A DNA stretch of 64,000 bases, taken from contig JAGVVL010000009.1 in assembly GCA_018287875.1 (NCBI GenBank), positions 3,038,001-3,102,000 of the forward strand, written 5' to 3'. Positions 13,201 through 25,551 of the stretch are shown in pieces. The notes beneath the pieces are model-generated. The model ran no database searches and had not been told where the DNA came from. It was given only the letters and a program-made list of their open reading frames with translations. The position numbers and the translations under genes are program-made. Positions within the stretch are counted from its first letter, which is position 1. The number at the start of each line of letters is the position of its first letter. The DNA comes from Nigrospora sphaerica (lineage: Eukaryota > Ascomycota > Sordariomycetes > Amphisphaeriales > Apiosporaceae).

Positions 13201-13476
13201 CAGATTCAACGAGACACGCTCATTTAAGCTCTTGCCCCCATCTAAGCAACCCGTTCGCACATGTCCACTAGTTCGAACCTTGTTGCTTTCTTATTGCATC
13301 CGCGTCATTTCGACCGCGAGAACTACAACATAGGCCTTCCAGCCCGCCTTCTTCTGGAGCCCTTCCATCTCCCGTCCAGCACCGCCTTCTAGCCCCGGCG
13401 CCTCTGGCCTAGTTTTTTTTCTCCCACGACCACCGTCGCGTCATCCACGTAGTCGCTACCCGCTCCAGCACGCAAC
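7226..13476. other. 6.2 kb intergenic region with no supported gene; its right part is the MADS-box gene leader
   Basis: I found no ORF here with a recognisable domain or with the C/G-ending codon bias of the neighbours. The first part is TAF1 3' flank. A consensus TATAAATAG lies at 9912-9920 with no convincing gene after it. A C-rich run is at 10692-10715 and a G-run at 11107-11117. TAGGTA-type palindromes occur near 8341-8375, 9228-9270 and 11033-11048. From about 12230 the + strand becomes pyrimidine-rich, as is usual for long fungal 5' leaders, and runs to the MADS-box start. Confidence 0.6.
13261..13392 (+). promoter_or_regulatory. Upstream ORF (43 codons) in the MADS-box gene leader
   Basis: An ATG at 13261 opens 43 codons ending in TAG at 13390-13392, 84 nt before the start codon of the MADS-box gene. 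Shorter ones lie upstream, including ATGTAG at 12662 and an eight-codon frame at 12804. A translated uORF of this size would be expected to reduce reinitiation at the main ATG. It could also be non-functional if transcription starts downstream or the leader is spliced. Confidence 0.4.
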
Positions 13477-14345
13477 ATGGGGCGCAGAAAGATTGAGATC
13501 AAGGCCATCAAGGATGACAGGAATCGCTCTGTGTAAGCGACCCCTCCTCCTCCTTCCGTCCGTTGCCTGGTCGCCGTCGCCGTCGTGGGTTTGCCGACCA
13601 CTGCTGACACACGCCCGCGCAGCACCTTTTTGAAGCGCAAAGGCGGCCTGTTCAAGAAGGCACACGAGCTCTCGGTTCTGTGCTCCGTCGATGTCGCCGT
13701 CTTCATTTTCGGCAGCAACAAGAAACTCTACGAATACTCGTCGGGCGATATGCGCGAGCTGATCAGCCGATACTCATACGTAAGTGTAGCCGGCGCGCTC
13801 TCTAGCCCGACGCTCCCCACCCTACGCGACTCCCGCTGACATGGCGTGGCCTCGCAGCACGGCGGCCCCAACGAACACAAAGGACCAGCCGACTTCAACG
13901 GCGGTGATGACGAAGACGACGAGGATGGCGAGGCTACCCCGCCCCACGGGCACGAGGGCTCCGTAGAGCCGGGCATGATTCCTCCGCATTTCCAAGCCCA
14001 GCACCAGCCGCCATTCCCGCACCTCCGCGGTCATACAGCCTCGGCCTCGCCGCCCATCAACGGCGTCGCCTTCCCTCGCGGTCACACTCCCCAGCCCCAG
14101 ATGGGCTCCCGCCCGTCGTCGCGAACCGACTTCAGGAGGGCCCCCGTCGGTCCTCCGGGAGCACCGCCCCAGCCGAACGGGTATGCCTACATGCCTCATC
14201 CCATGGTTTACAATTCTCAGAACCAAGCCCCGATGCCGCCCAACATGCAACACGGATTACCGCCGCAGCCGCCGCCGCCCGCCCAGTACTCTTACCAACA
14301 CCCGCAGCACCCGCACCCACAGCACGCCCCGCAGCACGTCCAGAT

Positions 14346-14379
<34 letters not shown>

Positions 14380-14612
14380 CACTACATGGAAGAGCAGAGG
14401 CGAGCGTCAGTGACGCCCAGCTATCCTTTGCATGCTCCGCCGCCGCCGTCCCAGTCTGTTCAACGCCCCCAACCGTCGCCGCCTCCGCCTCACCCTCAGC
14501 AGCTGCCTCAGCCGGTCCCTCAGATGTCTCCGCCCCAGCCTCATCACCACCTCGAGGTTCCGCAGCCTCAGCACATGGCGCACCACCCTCAGACAGAACC
14601 GCAACCGCAATC

Positions 14613-14650
<38 letters not shown>

Positions 14651-15612
14651 TTCCCGCGCCCCTGGGACCTAGAGCTGACTTGATGCCCGACCGGCCCAGC
14701 CAGCGCTTGCTCGACACGTCGGCTGCCGTCAAGAAGCTGCCCCCGCGCAAGGGCCACAGCATTTTCACTCCCATTGACGAGAACCGCTCGATTCTGTCGC
14801 AACACCTGGAGTCGTTCGTGCCCGAGCCGCGCAACATCCAGGAGCTGTCAAGGGAGGATGCCACGCGGTCCCATTCGGTCGATGTGGGGGCGATGCAACG
14901 GGACAACGAAACGTCCTCCCCGCCACCTCCGCCTCAGCGTTCTCATACGTCAAACTTGGCCGGTAGCTCCAGTGCTTCCCAAGGCCGAAACTCGGTATCT
15001 AGCTCGGTGCCCGAGACCACCTTCACTCCGCCCTCCCGATCCAACAGTCTGCGGGTCGGGGGAGCGCCAAGACCCAAACTCAAGGTGCAAATTCCCGACG
15101 AGGCATCCGAGGCCGGAAGCAACACGCAGGAGTCGACGACGTCGCCGCGGAACCCTCAGGACACGACCTCGCAGGCGGGAACCCGGCGCAACGGCGTCGA
15201 AACGCATGGTGCCGGGCCTGTTCTCCCTCCCCCTTCGCCATCGGCCTCGGCGCTCCTTTCTGCGGGAGCCACGGGGCCGCCCAATCCTTTTGCACGGCCG
15301 CTCCCCCAGACTCAAAACAGCAACACCAGCATGAATATTGATACCCCCGTCTCTGCGCTCCCTTCCCGCTTTCTTAACAACGAATTCTTGCCTAGCCCTA
15401 GCAGCTTCTACCCCGAGTGGAACTTCCGGGGCAATGATAGCAACACGCTGCCCAGTCCTCTCAACTTTGCCACGCCCGTCGTGGGCACTGGTCCCTCTTT
15501 TCTGAGGGACGAAAACCCACACAAGCGCAAGAGCCCCGAAATCAGCACTGCCGGGCCCTCGTCGGATGGCCCCGAGGGGACCGACGCGAAGAGGATCCGG
15601 GTGGATTCCTGA
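13477..15612 (+). CDS. RLM1: MADS-box transcription factor, Rlm1/MEF2 type
   Basis: Probable nuclear DNA-binding factor acting downstream of the cell-wall-integrity MAP kinase, as known for Rlm1. Three exons, 13477-13532, 13623-13779 and 13858-15612, give 1968 nt and 655 aa. The first intron splits the MADS box: exon 1 has [18 protein letters not shown] and exon 2 continues [20 protein letters not shown] and ELISRYSY, so the MADS box is at about 1-60. The MEF2-like extension [13 protein letters not shown] follows at about 72-84, at the start of exon 3. The remaining 570 residues are low complexity: rich in Pro and Gln, with polyglutamine runs near 234-246 and 323-336 encoded mostly by CAG, then Ser/Thr-Pro sites. 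The C-terminus KRKSPE...KRIRVDS looks like a nuclear localisation signal. The leader is long and pyrimidine-rich with upstream ORFs. Assignment to Rlm1 rather than another MEF2-type factor rests on the MADS sequence and overall layout. Confidence 0.92.
14347..14380 (+). repeat. CAG microsatellite coding for polyglutamine (tract 1)
   Basis: A run of about a dozen CAG codons (one CAA) inside the MADS-box gene, in the Gln frame. Length is likely to vary between strains. Confidence 0.85.
14614..14650 (+). repeat. CAG microsatellite coding for polyglutamine (tract 2)
   Basis: A second CAG run in the same gene and frame, flanked by QPQSQ and LPAP, interrupted only near its end by CAA. Confidence 0.85.
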
Positions 15613-17920
15613 GCGCACGCGGCGTGAGCCTGGGCTTTGCGGGCCCTCGGCGTTTTGTTATCTTATTTCCCCACGTGTGGGCTGTCCTGCATCTCTCGCC
15701 CCCCCCCAGCCGCCCCGTGTACCAACTCGTGGTCTTCTTGAAGCATATGTTGCAGCATGCGCCTTGGGCGCCCTTGCTGCTGCCCCGCCTGTTCTTTCCA
15801 CGCTAATGCTGTTACTGGATGTCCCTCTTGGCTGCTGATTTCGTGCTGCACGGGCAGACGTGCCCCTAGCCAGCCGCCAGTCGTTATCTTTGGGTTTTGT
15901 TTTCTTTCCCTGCTCATTTTGTTCTGGGAGCATGGCATGGCGTATAGGTCTCTGTTGCATCGGTTCCTTTTCGGAGGCGCTCTCGCCTCGTGGCGGGCAA
16001 CAAGCCCGGGAGGATTAGATAGGCGGATATGATGCATGAGTCACGGGCGTTGCTCTCTGTCATGGTATATTGCTGCTGCAGCATCTGTACAGTACGAGGG
16101 TACGGAAGATCTCGGGGCAGGAGCCCGGCGTTCGCGGGCGTTGTATGTCAGGCCGCTTCCTTGCGTTCTAAGAGGGGGATACAGCCCGCCAATATCTGAG
16201 CGTACACGACGGTAGCTGAACAAAATGCAAAATGATACCATCGCGAAATGGCCCCGGCTCCCACGCAATGAAACACCTGGAATCCTAGCAAGTCAAAGAG
16301 GCGAAGTCCGCCCCGACAGCGGCGGCGACAGCGGCAAGGGCAGCGCAGCGGCCACCCCAAGGGGTCTTTGCAGCCTGTGCGCTGACGGGGGCTCACGCAC
16401 AGCCACTGCCGTCACTCAGCCGGCCTTCGTGGGTATACGTGTATACATCTGCCCCCATACAACAAGATGGAGGAAGGGGCGGGGGGGGGGGGTCGACACG
16501 GCGTTCTGAACGGCCCCATTTCTCGGTTCCTGAAACGTCTATACGTTGTCGGGTCCCGGACGGACGGGTTGGCGAGGGGCACTACCCCTACGTCGGGGAA
16601 TTTTATGAAGAGGAGTGGGGGGACCCTGAATTGACTTTAGCCGGTGCAGCCCCCCCCCCTTTTTTCCCTTTCGTAATTCTCAAAAAGGAGGGCCCCGGTG
16701 AGAATATTTGTGTGTGAGCGCGTGAGCGCGTGTGTGCGAGAGTGCGTTGTGCCCATGGGAGGCTGGATGCCTTCTCGTTCGACGCCGCCCTGGCCCCGTT
16801 GGGGGGCGGAACGGGGCTGAGCGCTGCACCGGAATGTAAGTACGTAGGTATGCAGGGCGTGCATGTAATCAAGCCTGTGTACGCAAACACCATTCTTTCC
16901 CCGGGGCCGGCGGGTTAGCCTTGTGGACAATTTCACGATACGCAGCGGGAGAGAGGGGGGGCGCCGTCTAAAGGGGGGCAAGGGCGGATTAGGGGGCCGA
17001 CATCGTCGGGCCATACCACACACACGGGCCGTGGAGTGTGGGGGCCAGCGAAATGGTGAAAATCCGTCGACGCATCAGGATGCGAATGGGCAAAGGGCAC
17101 TTCATCCCTCCATCCATCATCCATTTTACCTCTGGTAAAACGTTTCTCGGAAATTCTCGTTTGGGATTTCTTGGTGCTTTCCTTTTCGTTTCGCTCCGGC
17201 GGCTTCTACGCCCACCTCCACGCGTTTGCCCTGCCCACCCACAAAGCGCTACAATATACACACCCCCTTCCGCCCTTCCACCCACACAGAAATTACAATC
17301 ACTGAGTATGGAAAGGAAGCCTCATCGGCGCGCATAGCCAATAGAGCTCCCTCTCTCTCCGCCGGTTCGTCCTGCAGGGGAAAACCCATCGAGGTCGTCG
17401 AGTCCCGAGCCCGTCGCAACTCACCCCCAGTGTGCCTCCCCCCTCGGCTGTTCCTCCGCTTCCTCGCCGGCACCACCCAAGCCATTAAAGACGCACTCCT
17501 TTCTGTCTGGCCCCTCACGCCGTATTACGTGCCCAACCAACCCTGCTCGTCGTGACCGAAACCTCAACTCGGGCTTGGGCCACCACCGTGGGACCACCCG
17601 GAGTGGCAGTGTAAAAACAGGAAAATTGTAACGAGGCTGGCTTGCTGACTGTGAAGAGAAAAATAACGAGGGAAAAGGAAAGTGAAAAATAGAAAACAAG
17701 GTTTTCTAGTGGTATCATCGATGATAGAAGAAAAAGATTCCAGGCCTGGCGACACATCAAGAGGCCGCTGCTCGTAGGCAGAGAATGGAAAGCAGCGAGG
17801 CCCACCCAGCGGCCGCCAAAAAGTACGAGTTGCGGCTCCAAGGGCTGCGCCGCCTCGTCGCCAGATCCCCACCATCAACCGCCGTCGAGGACGTCAAAGT
17901 TCGTCATCCCATATCCGTCC
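15613..17920. other. Convergent intergenic region between the MADS-box gene and the Msb1-like gene
   Basis: Both neighbours transcribe into this 2.3 kb stretch, so it holds two 3' flanks. I see no gene. It has a G-run at 16479-16491 and an alternating GT/GC purine-pyrimidine stretch at about 16708-16746. Confidence 0.55.
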
Positions 17921-20900
17921 CTAGCGTCGGGAAGGAGGAGTTTGATAACCGGGCGCCGTCGTGCCCTCCATGTTGCCCGTCAGCTCGGCCACGCGAGCCT
18001 TGATCCGGGCGACGCGAGACTCGATGGCTGTAATTCACGTCCGGTTAGCACAGGCCGCCGAGCACGCATTCCGCCTGTTTGAAGCACTCACTTTCTTCAC
18101 CGCTGGTATCGTCATCACCGTCCGTCGTCGCCTTGCTGTAGCCCCCGCGGCTCTGCTCCTCGCTTCCCCGCGCATGGTTGGCGGCATTCTTTCTAATCTG
18201 CGCCCATCGGTCTTGCATGGGGATCGCCGGCGGCGGTGCGCTCTCGTCGTCGTCCGACTCGATGTCGTCGTTGTCCGGCTCTTGGTTGTTGGTGCGCCGG
18301 GAGATGGGCGGAGGCAGTGCGTCGTCGTAATCGTCGTCGCTCACATCTTCTTCGGGTGCAAAGGCCGGCTGGTCCGCGAGGGGGCCCTGGTCGAAGCGAG
18401 AGAACTCCTGGCGCGCCTCGGCGGCGTCGACCGAGTCCGTCCGGGACACGTCGTCGGCTGAGGCTTCGGGAGCGAGGGCCGGGGCCGGGGCCGGGGAGGG
18501 GGAAGGGACAGGCTTCCGGGCGGTTGGCGTCGACGGCTGCGCCGGCGGGCGTTCTATCGTAGCGGCCGATTCAGACCGGATCGGTTCCGGCCGTTGCTCC
18601 GGAGCGGCGTCCTTCTGGGCGAGGAAGCCGTTGACATCCGTGGCAGCGTTATCGGGGAGCTTCGACGTCCGGTTCTTATTGCGACCAAAGAGCTTGCGAA
18701 GCCCGCCCGTGGGCTTCTTCTCGTCCTTGTGAAGTTTCTTGTGGGCCTTCTTGCCGTCCCCCATCATGTTTGAGGGCTCGGGTGAGTACATGCCGCCTCG
18801 CATCACTTCGGCTGATGATTTTTCCTGCGGCGGCGGCGGGAGCGGTGAGTCCCGCCCCGTGGCGCCTGGTCTCTCCAGCGGATGAATGTCCCGCGGATCT
18901 TCGGCCGCCTTCTCCGATACGGGGGCCATATCGGGCGACGAGTCCTCGGCAGGGAACCGGGCTGGGCTCTTCGCGCGGCTTTGCTCATGCATCTGTCGCA
19001 AGCCCGGCGAGGGTTGTGGTTGGGGCGATAGCGGAGGGGAAATCATGGCGTGATCCGGGCGAAGACTACCGTTGGACAGCGAGTTGCCGTCGGAATGTCC
19101 GTTCCTCGGCATGGTGGCCTGGCCGAGTCCGCGGCCCAGGTCCGTGTTGCCCAAGTACATCTCCCGGATGGCGTCCTTGTCGTACTTATTGGCCCATTTC
19201 ATGGCTGGCGAGGCCTCCTTCATGATGACAGGCTGCAGGGTGAGAACACTGTTAGTCTTCTCCGCCATGAGCTCCACATCCGTCCGCCCTCGGCGGACTG
19301 GCAGGCGCGCCAACTGGTCCTGTTCTTCCTGGTGCTGCTTGGCCTGGAGCTGCAGGGCCGCGGCCTGTATCTTGGCCTGCTGGTCCGGGCCGATGCTGGT
19401 CTTGCTGAAGCCTGCCCCCCCCGCGCCGCTCGGCTGCAGGCCGCCCGATTTTTCGAGGGCGCCCTTGCCCGTCGACTTGCTGCGAGAGACGCCCTTGTCC
19501 TTATCCTTGCTGCGCTTGGTCCAGTTGAAGAGGCCCTTCTTTTCGGCGACGTAGGCACCGGCATCCGGCTCGGGGGCGGTTCCCTTGACCATCTCCTCCA
19601 TGACCAGCCAGCGGCCGGACCTGATGATGGTTTCGATCACGGCACACCGCCCAAACGCCGCTTTCCGTTCCGGCGTCTCCTCGGGCGCCAGACTGCTCAT
19701 CCATACCCACCAGAAGGCGTCGTCCAGGTCGAAGCGCAGAATGTTGGCCAGTTCGCCGGGCTCCAGGTACTGGGTGCTTTCGAGCCGCGGGTTGTGTGAC
19801 TGCGAGCTCTTCTGGCGGATGTTGGTGTCGATGGGGGGGAGGATCTTATCCGGAGGCAGCAGCAGCGAAGGGCTGGCGGGGCCGTCGTCGACGAAACCCG
19901 AGGACAAGAAGTCGGCCCACGAGGGCGTGGTAGGCCGCCCGCCAAGGACGCCGCCCGAGGCCGGCGACGTCCGCAGGCCATGGATGTTACGCGCCTGGGC
20001 TTGGTGGTGCAGCCTGGCGGCATCCTCGTCTTCGACGTCCTCGGCAGCCCCGCCGAAGCCAATATCCTCGAAGCGGGACCAGGACGCGTCCCGTAGGCCG
20101 GTCGAGTGTTTCGAACTCGAAATCTGGGACTGGTTGGCCAGCGAAATAGCCATGAGCACCCTGCGACACTCCTCGGTCAGGGCCTGGACGGGGTCCTCGT
20201 AGTCGGCATACTCCTGCAGAGCACGGTCATTTTGGCGGTACTGGAAATGGTTGGCCCGGCGCAGCAGGGCGAAGGGAGTGGGAGACACGCTGTCCACAAT
20301 CATGACAACCCTATTCGTCGTGGACTGCATCAAGGCTGGTCTTTGCGGGGGGTACTCGGTCTCCTGCAGCAGCTTCTGCAGGGACATGGGAAGCATCGAG
20401 ATGCCGCCGCGGTTGGGCTGTGGCGCCAAAGCCCTCAGATAGGCAAAGAAGAGGTGGCTCGTGGCGTCGGCGGCCGTGAGCCAGTGCTTATAACCACCCT
20501 CGAAACCGTTGCCCGTGTCCTTGTACTCGAAGGCCCACCAGGAAGCCATGCGCGAAAGCTTGCGGCCACCGAATCCGTTGGACTTGCCGTGGGCGGCGAC
20601 GGCCGACAGTAGGTCGAAAAAGTAGGTGATGATTCGGGATCGCGCCTCGTCCTCAACGCTCAGGGGAATAAAGGTCGTGAAAGCGTCGCGGGCCATGTTG
20701 GAGTCGTGCTCCCCTACCTTGAACAGCTCGTAGGCGTCCCATCCCACCACGCCGCCCTGGAGGCGGCTCCAGCACCATTTGACGACACCGGCAATGACCA
20801 TGGGGTCCGTCATGCGCAGCTCCTGCGCCAGGAGGTCCCCTCGCATGGGCTGGCCGCCATCGAAAAAGTGGCGTACCCAGTTGCGCACCGCGCTCGGGTC

Positions 20901-21301
20901 CGACGTTGGGCGGAAGGGCAAGAGGAAGAAGGGCAGGTCGAGGGCTGTAATATGGCGGTAGCAAGCGTGTTAGCGGGGCCGTTGAACCATTTGCGTACAC
21001 CAAGGTGCTTGCCGCAGGGAGACGGAAAAGGGGCGGGGCGCGGGAGAAGAATAAGAGAGACACGGGGCTTAGGAAGGATTCGGAGGTTGGGAAAGAACGC
21101 ACCCCTCGCCTTGAGTTCATCGGTGGCGTAGTGAAGCAGCTCGCAAACCTCGTGGGGTTCGACATAGGGGCGCGTGTAGGCATCATCCCAACGCGGCCTC
21201 TGGGATAACTGAAGGGCGGGATCCTCCCCTTGTGAGCCCTTTTTGGACTTTGTCTTGCCCTGGCCGTCTTTGCCCCTCATGCGGGAGAAGAGGCCCGGCA
21301 T
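17921..21301 (-). CDS. Msb1/Mug8-domain morphogenesis protein
   Basis: Probable relative of yeast Msb1 and S. pombe Mug8, proteins linked to Rho/Cdc42 signalling at sites of polarised growth. Three exons, 21301-21103, 20944-18092 and 18027-17921, give 3159 nt and 1052 aa. The family domain covers about residues 35-430: YVEPHEVCELLHYATDELK at the end of exon 1, then LDLPFFLLPFRP, RNWVRHFF, VIAGVVKWCWSRL and GKSNGFGGRKLSRMASWWAF. The remaining half is low complexity and Ser/Pro/Lys/acidic rich, with predicted disordered linkers. The N-terminus is basic (RMRGKDGQGKTKSKKG). The short last exon adds a helical ETIESRVARIKARVAELTG and ends PGYQTPPSRR. Both splice sites restore conserved sequence (KARALDLPFF; SGEETIESR). 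It lies convergent to the MADS-box gene. Functional transfer to fungal polarity is from the family only. Confidence 0.85.
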
Positions 21302-23390
21302 CGTGAGGGAGGCGCGCCGGTCGCTGCTGGTCGCCGGGCGGTGGTGGTTCTGCTGGGCGGAAAGCGGCCGCCGTGCCCGAGTCGGTAAAGTCGGTACTTC
21401 CGGAATGCGTTATGTAAGTAAGAAAGGATGACGTGCAGGCCGCCTTCGGGAGGGGGCTTGGGCTCCGAAAACCAATGGGGGCTGGGCGTAGCAGTCGAAA
21501 CCAGAAAGGACGCGGCGAAAGCCAGTGGAAACTCGGAGGACAGATGCTCAAATGTGTGGGCGCGCGCGCGCAACAGCACGTCGTCTTTTGGAGGGGGGGG
21601 GGTATCAATTGCGCCGAAGGATGGAATTGAAAGTGGAAGCGTTATGGGGCGCAGAAGCGACGGAGGTGCAGCTGAGACCTAGAGACGGAAAAAGGAATAT
21701 AGAGGTTTGGAATCCCAAGGGCGGTTTGCGCGCGCAGGCGCAGGCGCGGACGTGGGCCTCAGGAGGGGTGGGTATGGAGGGGCCTAGCCGAGGCGTCCAC
21801 TGGCTCTCTCCTTCCCGGCTGGAGGATAAGCAGGTACAGCGATCCAAAAAGACGGAATCAAGGACCAGAAGCGTCGGCGGGGGGGAGGGAGTGAAGTTGA
21901 GAGGGGGAAGCGACGAGAAGAGTGGGCGAGAGGGTTTCAGCAGCCAGCGGAGGGAGCGAGGAAAATGTTCAGGGGTCCTGGAAATTTCACAATCAAAGCG
22001 GCGGCGGCACAAACCCCCAGGCCTAGGCCGAGGTCGATAAGCGCGCGGAAGGACGACGACGAAGGAAATCGGATAAAGCGCGAGGGAAAGGAACGTGCCG
22101 GACTGCCAGACAGGCAAGACCATGAAAAACGTTCGGTCGTCATTCCCGAGGGGGACGTGGGAGGTTTAGCAGCTTGGGATCGGGCAACGGAGGTATAGCG
22201 TAGTAGGGGCGGCCGGGCTACCGAGTAGTGATAGTAGTACGTAGGAGGTCGTAGGGGCACCCGACGTCAAGCAACCTTGTAGTACCCCTAGTATCCAGTG
22301 AAGTAGGCAGGCAGGCATTGGCCCCCGTCCAACATGCACGCCGACGGACGACCAGGACTAGTAGTCCTGCGTAGTTGTCCTCCATAGCCCACCCCCCCTG
22401 TCGTGTCGTGTCGTGTCTTGAGCTGTCGATGCCGCTGCCGCTGCCGTGCTAGGGCAAGGTACCGCTACCTGCATACCACTCTGGTGGGTGCCTTGGACGG
22501 CGATTGGACATGGTGGTGCAGGAGACACCCCTGGGGGCAAAATGGGGGTGGAAAAGGGCCCAGCACCCTTGTCCCTGCTTAGCTTGGCCGGGAGAGTGGG
22601 AGGAAGTGAGTGGTGAGATGTGGCAGACGCATAGGAGGGGACGGGAGTTCTGCCGGTTGGAAGGGCTGCCATCCGCCATTGGTCTTGGCTGGTAGGGCAA
22701 AGGGGGACGCACGACGACCCTCGGTGCCGTACATAAAGCCACTACGTAGTATGTCCGCCCCATCTGTCTGTATGTACAACCAGTCGCCTCCCGTGTGTTG
22801 ATTACCCTACTGCAGAGGGTACCTGAATCTACTGGGTACTCATGCCCAGGGCCCTACCCTGGGCGGCCGCTGACTCTTAACGAAACCGATGCCTGTCTGG
22901 GCAGGGCGCCGCGTGTAATTTCAGTCAGGGTTTCCCGGGCTTGTGGGAGTTGTAAACGACTGACGTATGTATTCACATACCTTTTATATTAGCTGGCTCC
23001 TCGGAGTGGGGGGAGGGGTTAGTAAGGGTTTAAAAAAAACTCCCACTCGTTATCCCAGGTATAGAGAGACCCCCAAATCCGGCAGTGTATGTATGCACCG
23101 CCTTATTTCCTAGGTGCTTCGTACATGCTTTGCTTGGCTCTTACTGGCCTAGGTTGTCGTACTAAGCAATCGTCGCTATGCGCGTTGGCGTTCCTTGACA
23201 ACGGGCGGCGCGACTGGCCTCGGTAGTCGGAGCACGACGGGGCGAGGGAACCACCATAGACGCCTCGGGAAATTAGAGGATGGGCTGCGTGTCTGGCCGT
23301 CAAACCCGGGGCCCAGCCGTCGTGCGAGTCCCGGCCTGCGGGTTTTGGCACAATTGTCTCACTCGTCCATACTCCGTACAATCTCTCTCT

Positions 23391-23463
23391 CTCTTTCTCT
23401 CTTCTCTCCCCCCCCCCTTTTGGGGTTTTTTTTCTTCTTTTTTCTCTTTTTCCCCTTCTCTCT
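23391..23463 (+). repeat. Pyrimidine (CT/T/C) low-complexity tract
   Basis: About 70 nt almost entirely C and T on the + strand, with a CT microsatellite at its left end, poly-C and poly-T runs, and a TTTTGGGG interruption. Confidence 0.8.
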
Positions 23464-23770
23464 GGAAATTGTATCCCAAGCTATCCCCCCACATCCCCCG
23501 GGGCGTTGCTGCTGCGGCCCCCGCCACCACGACGGTTAGTTTCTGACCTGATCGCTGTTAGCGGCTGCAATGGGACCTACAATGGGACCTATGCAGTACC
23601 TACATACCATGTATACTGGAACACTAAGCCGGGGCTCGTTGGGTGGGTACATGGGGTCGATGGGAGAGCAAGAAACCTGCCCTTGTCCGTGCCTGTGCGC
23701 ATGCAGACAGGTTTTGAATGGGACGGGGTGCTCGCGTACAGCGCCCAGGATTCCCGCATCAGTTCACGTG

Positions 23771-23806
23771 CATGCGTGCGTGCGTGCGTGCGTGCGTGCG
23801 CGCGCA
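23771..23806 (+). repeat. TGCG tetranucleotide microsatellite
   Basis: CATGCG followed by about seven uninterrupted TGCG units, ending in an alternating CGCGCG stretch. Alternating purine-pyrimidine sequence of this type can adopt Z-DNA. Confidence 0.85.
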
Positions 23807-25456
23807 GTTCGTCACCACTGTTGCCCGGTCATCCATCTTTTGGGTGGGGGGTTTGTTCATATCGTTGCTGCCCAGTACGAGCCCGAAGCATCAGAAGGGA
23901 GCCCTGGGCCTCACATCAAACGTCAACTCCAAGCGCACCTGTCAGGCAAGCGGGTTGTGGTTCGTGGTTAGGTAACGTTGGGATACGGGATAGGACGACG
24001 TACGGACTCTGGTGGGTATCGAGCCCCGAACCTAGCGACGAACTTGCCCACATACCAAGTCGTAATCCGCATGGAGCCGTCCAAGATCCATGTACGACTG
24101 TGGTAGCTATGTGCTCCATACGGCGGTAGCCGTTTGATGTGCTGGAGGTCATCGGTTTAGCTGCCGCTACACACGAGCAGCCCCCGTGCTCGCTAAGAAC
24201 CCGCCCGGTACCCGAAACCCAGACGTGAGAGCGTCGACGGGGGGAAGGGGGCCCGTATATCACCTCACCTGGTCATTCCGTGAACCCGACTGTGCCACCA
24301 CCTCTTCTTTCGGAACCATATACTGCATATGCCGGGGGGGGGGACGCGATCGAGCAAGCACGTACGACGTAACGCCGGGACACGGCAGCCTACAGGGAGG
24401 ACGGTAAGGGAAAGGGGGGAGGAGGGGGAAGGGAGATATTTCATTGTCGTAAGGCTGTCTGTCCTTGATGCTCATACTACCCTTGGATAGGTACATAGTA
24501 TCCCCAGCCCGTGCTAAAACGGGGCCAGCCGCCGGGTGTGTATAGTACCGGCCCAATGTTTTACAGAGAACGGAAGACAGAGAGAGTGTGAGAGAGGGAG
24601 GGAGGGAGAGAGTATGGGGGTCACATTGGGCCGGCAAAAAGGAAAGCGATGCTTTCATGTCATTGGGGGGACAACTACGAATAGGGCTGCTTGATGCCGG
24701 CCCCGTCCATACTTGGCTCCCCCAATCGTAGATCTCATCCCATCATCCAATTCCGCCACACACCGGCCCACCCCTCGCGCCCCCTTTCCCACCCCCCCTC
24801 AGCCCAATCGAAGCGTGGCGGCTTGCATCACAGCAAGGCATTATCAAACCGGGGAGCCCGTGGCCTGGTCTTTGATGTTGCCACGGCTCGATCAATTGGC
24901 TGTCCAGGTCGCCACTTGTATCACATGCACCCCCACCCCCGGGGCAGGCAGCCCAGCTTCCAGAGTCGCTGCACGAGTAGAGGTTTATTGGTGGTGCTGT
25001 GCTGTTGTATCGCTGCTGTGCTAGCTGGAGCCGTATGAGATAGGTATCTATCCACAGGTACCTGGTCCATCGACATGGAGCGCGCCTTTACGAGAAGTAG
25101 GTCGGACGATTGATGAGCTTCCCGGTAGGACTGACCGGCAACTAGGACGATCTTATGCTCTGATCACCATCACCACCATCCGGCGTGTGCAACATACCCT
25201 TACTGTGGACATACCTAGCTCGATACGCGGGTTGTGCGCTCGGGCGTGAAGGGGCCAGCCACCGCTCAGCGCACCGCGTTTGAAGATGTTCCTTTTGTTT
25301 TGTTTTTTCTCCCCTTCTTCCTTGGCAGCTCAAACCGGACGCGGCGAGTCCCCGTGTTGGGTCGAGTTTTGCGCCGTGGGCGCTGGAGCACTCCCACACT
25401 CCCTGCATCGCCATGGCAGAAACAAGGTCCTCCAATTACCAGGAGAAGCTCGGAAA

Positions 25457-25551
25457 CCTTCCTGTCAGAACATGCAGAAGCCTTCATGTCAGAATATGCA
25501 GAGTACAGAGTGCAGATGGCAGATGGCAGAGTGCAGGTTGCAGATTGCAGG
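25457..25551 (+). repeat. 24 bp tandem duplication followed by GCAGATG-type short repeats
   Basis: The unit 25457-25480 is repeated with four differences at 25481-25504. It is followed at about 25511-25551 by degenerate 6-8 bp units on the theme GCAGATG/GCAGGTT. The 24 bp length would keep any reading frame, but no gene is supported here. Confidence 0.75.

Noticed and set aside
18045..21301. A metabolic or defence cluster involving neighbouring genes
   Set aside because: Neighbours are unrelated housekeeping genes with multi-kilobase spacing and mixed strands.
23992..24070. A tRNA-like T-arm on the minus strand (GGGCTCGATACCC)
   Set aside because: No matching acceptor stem or anticodon arm could be paired around it.
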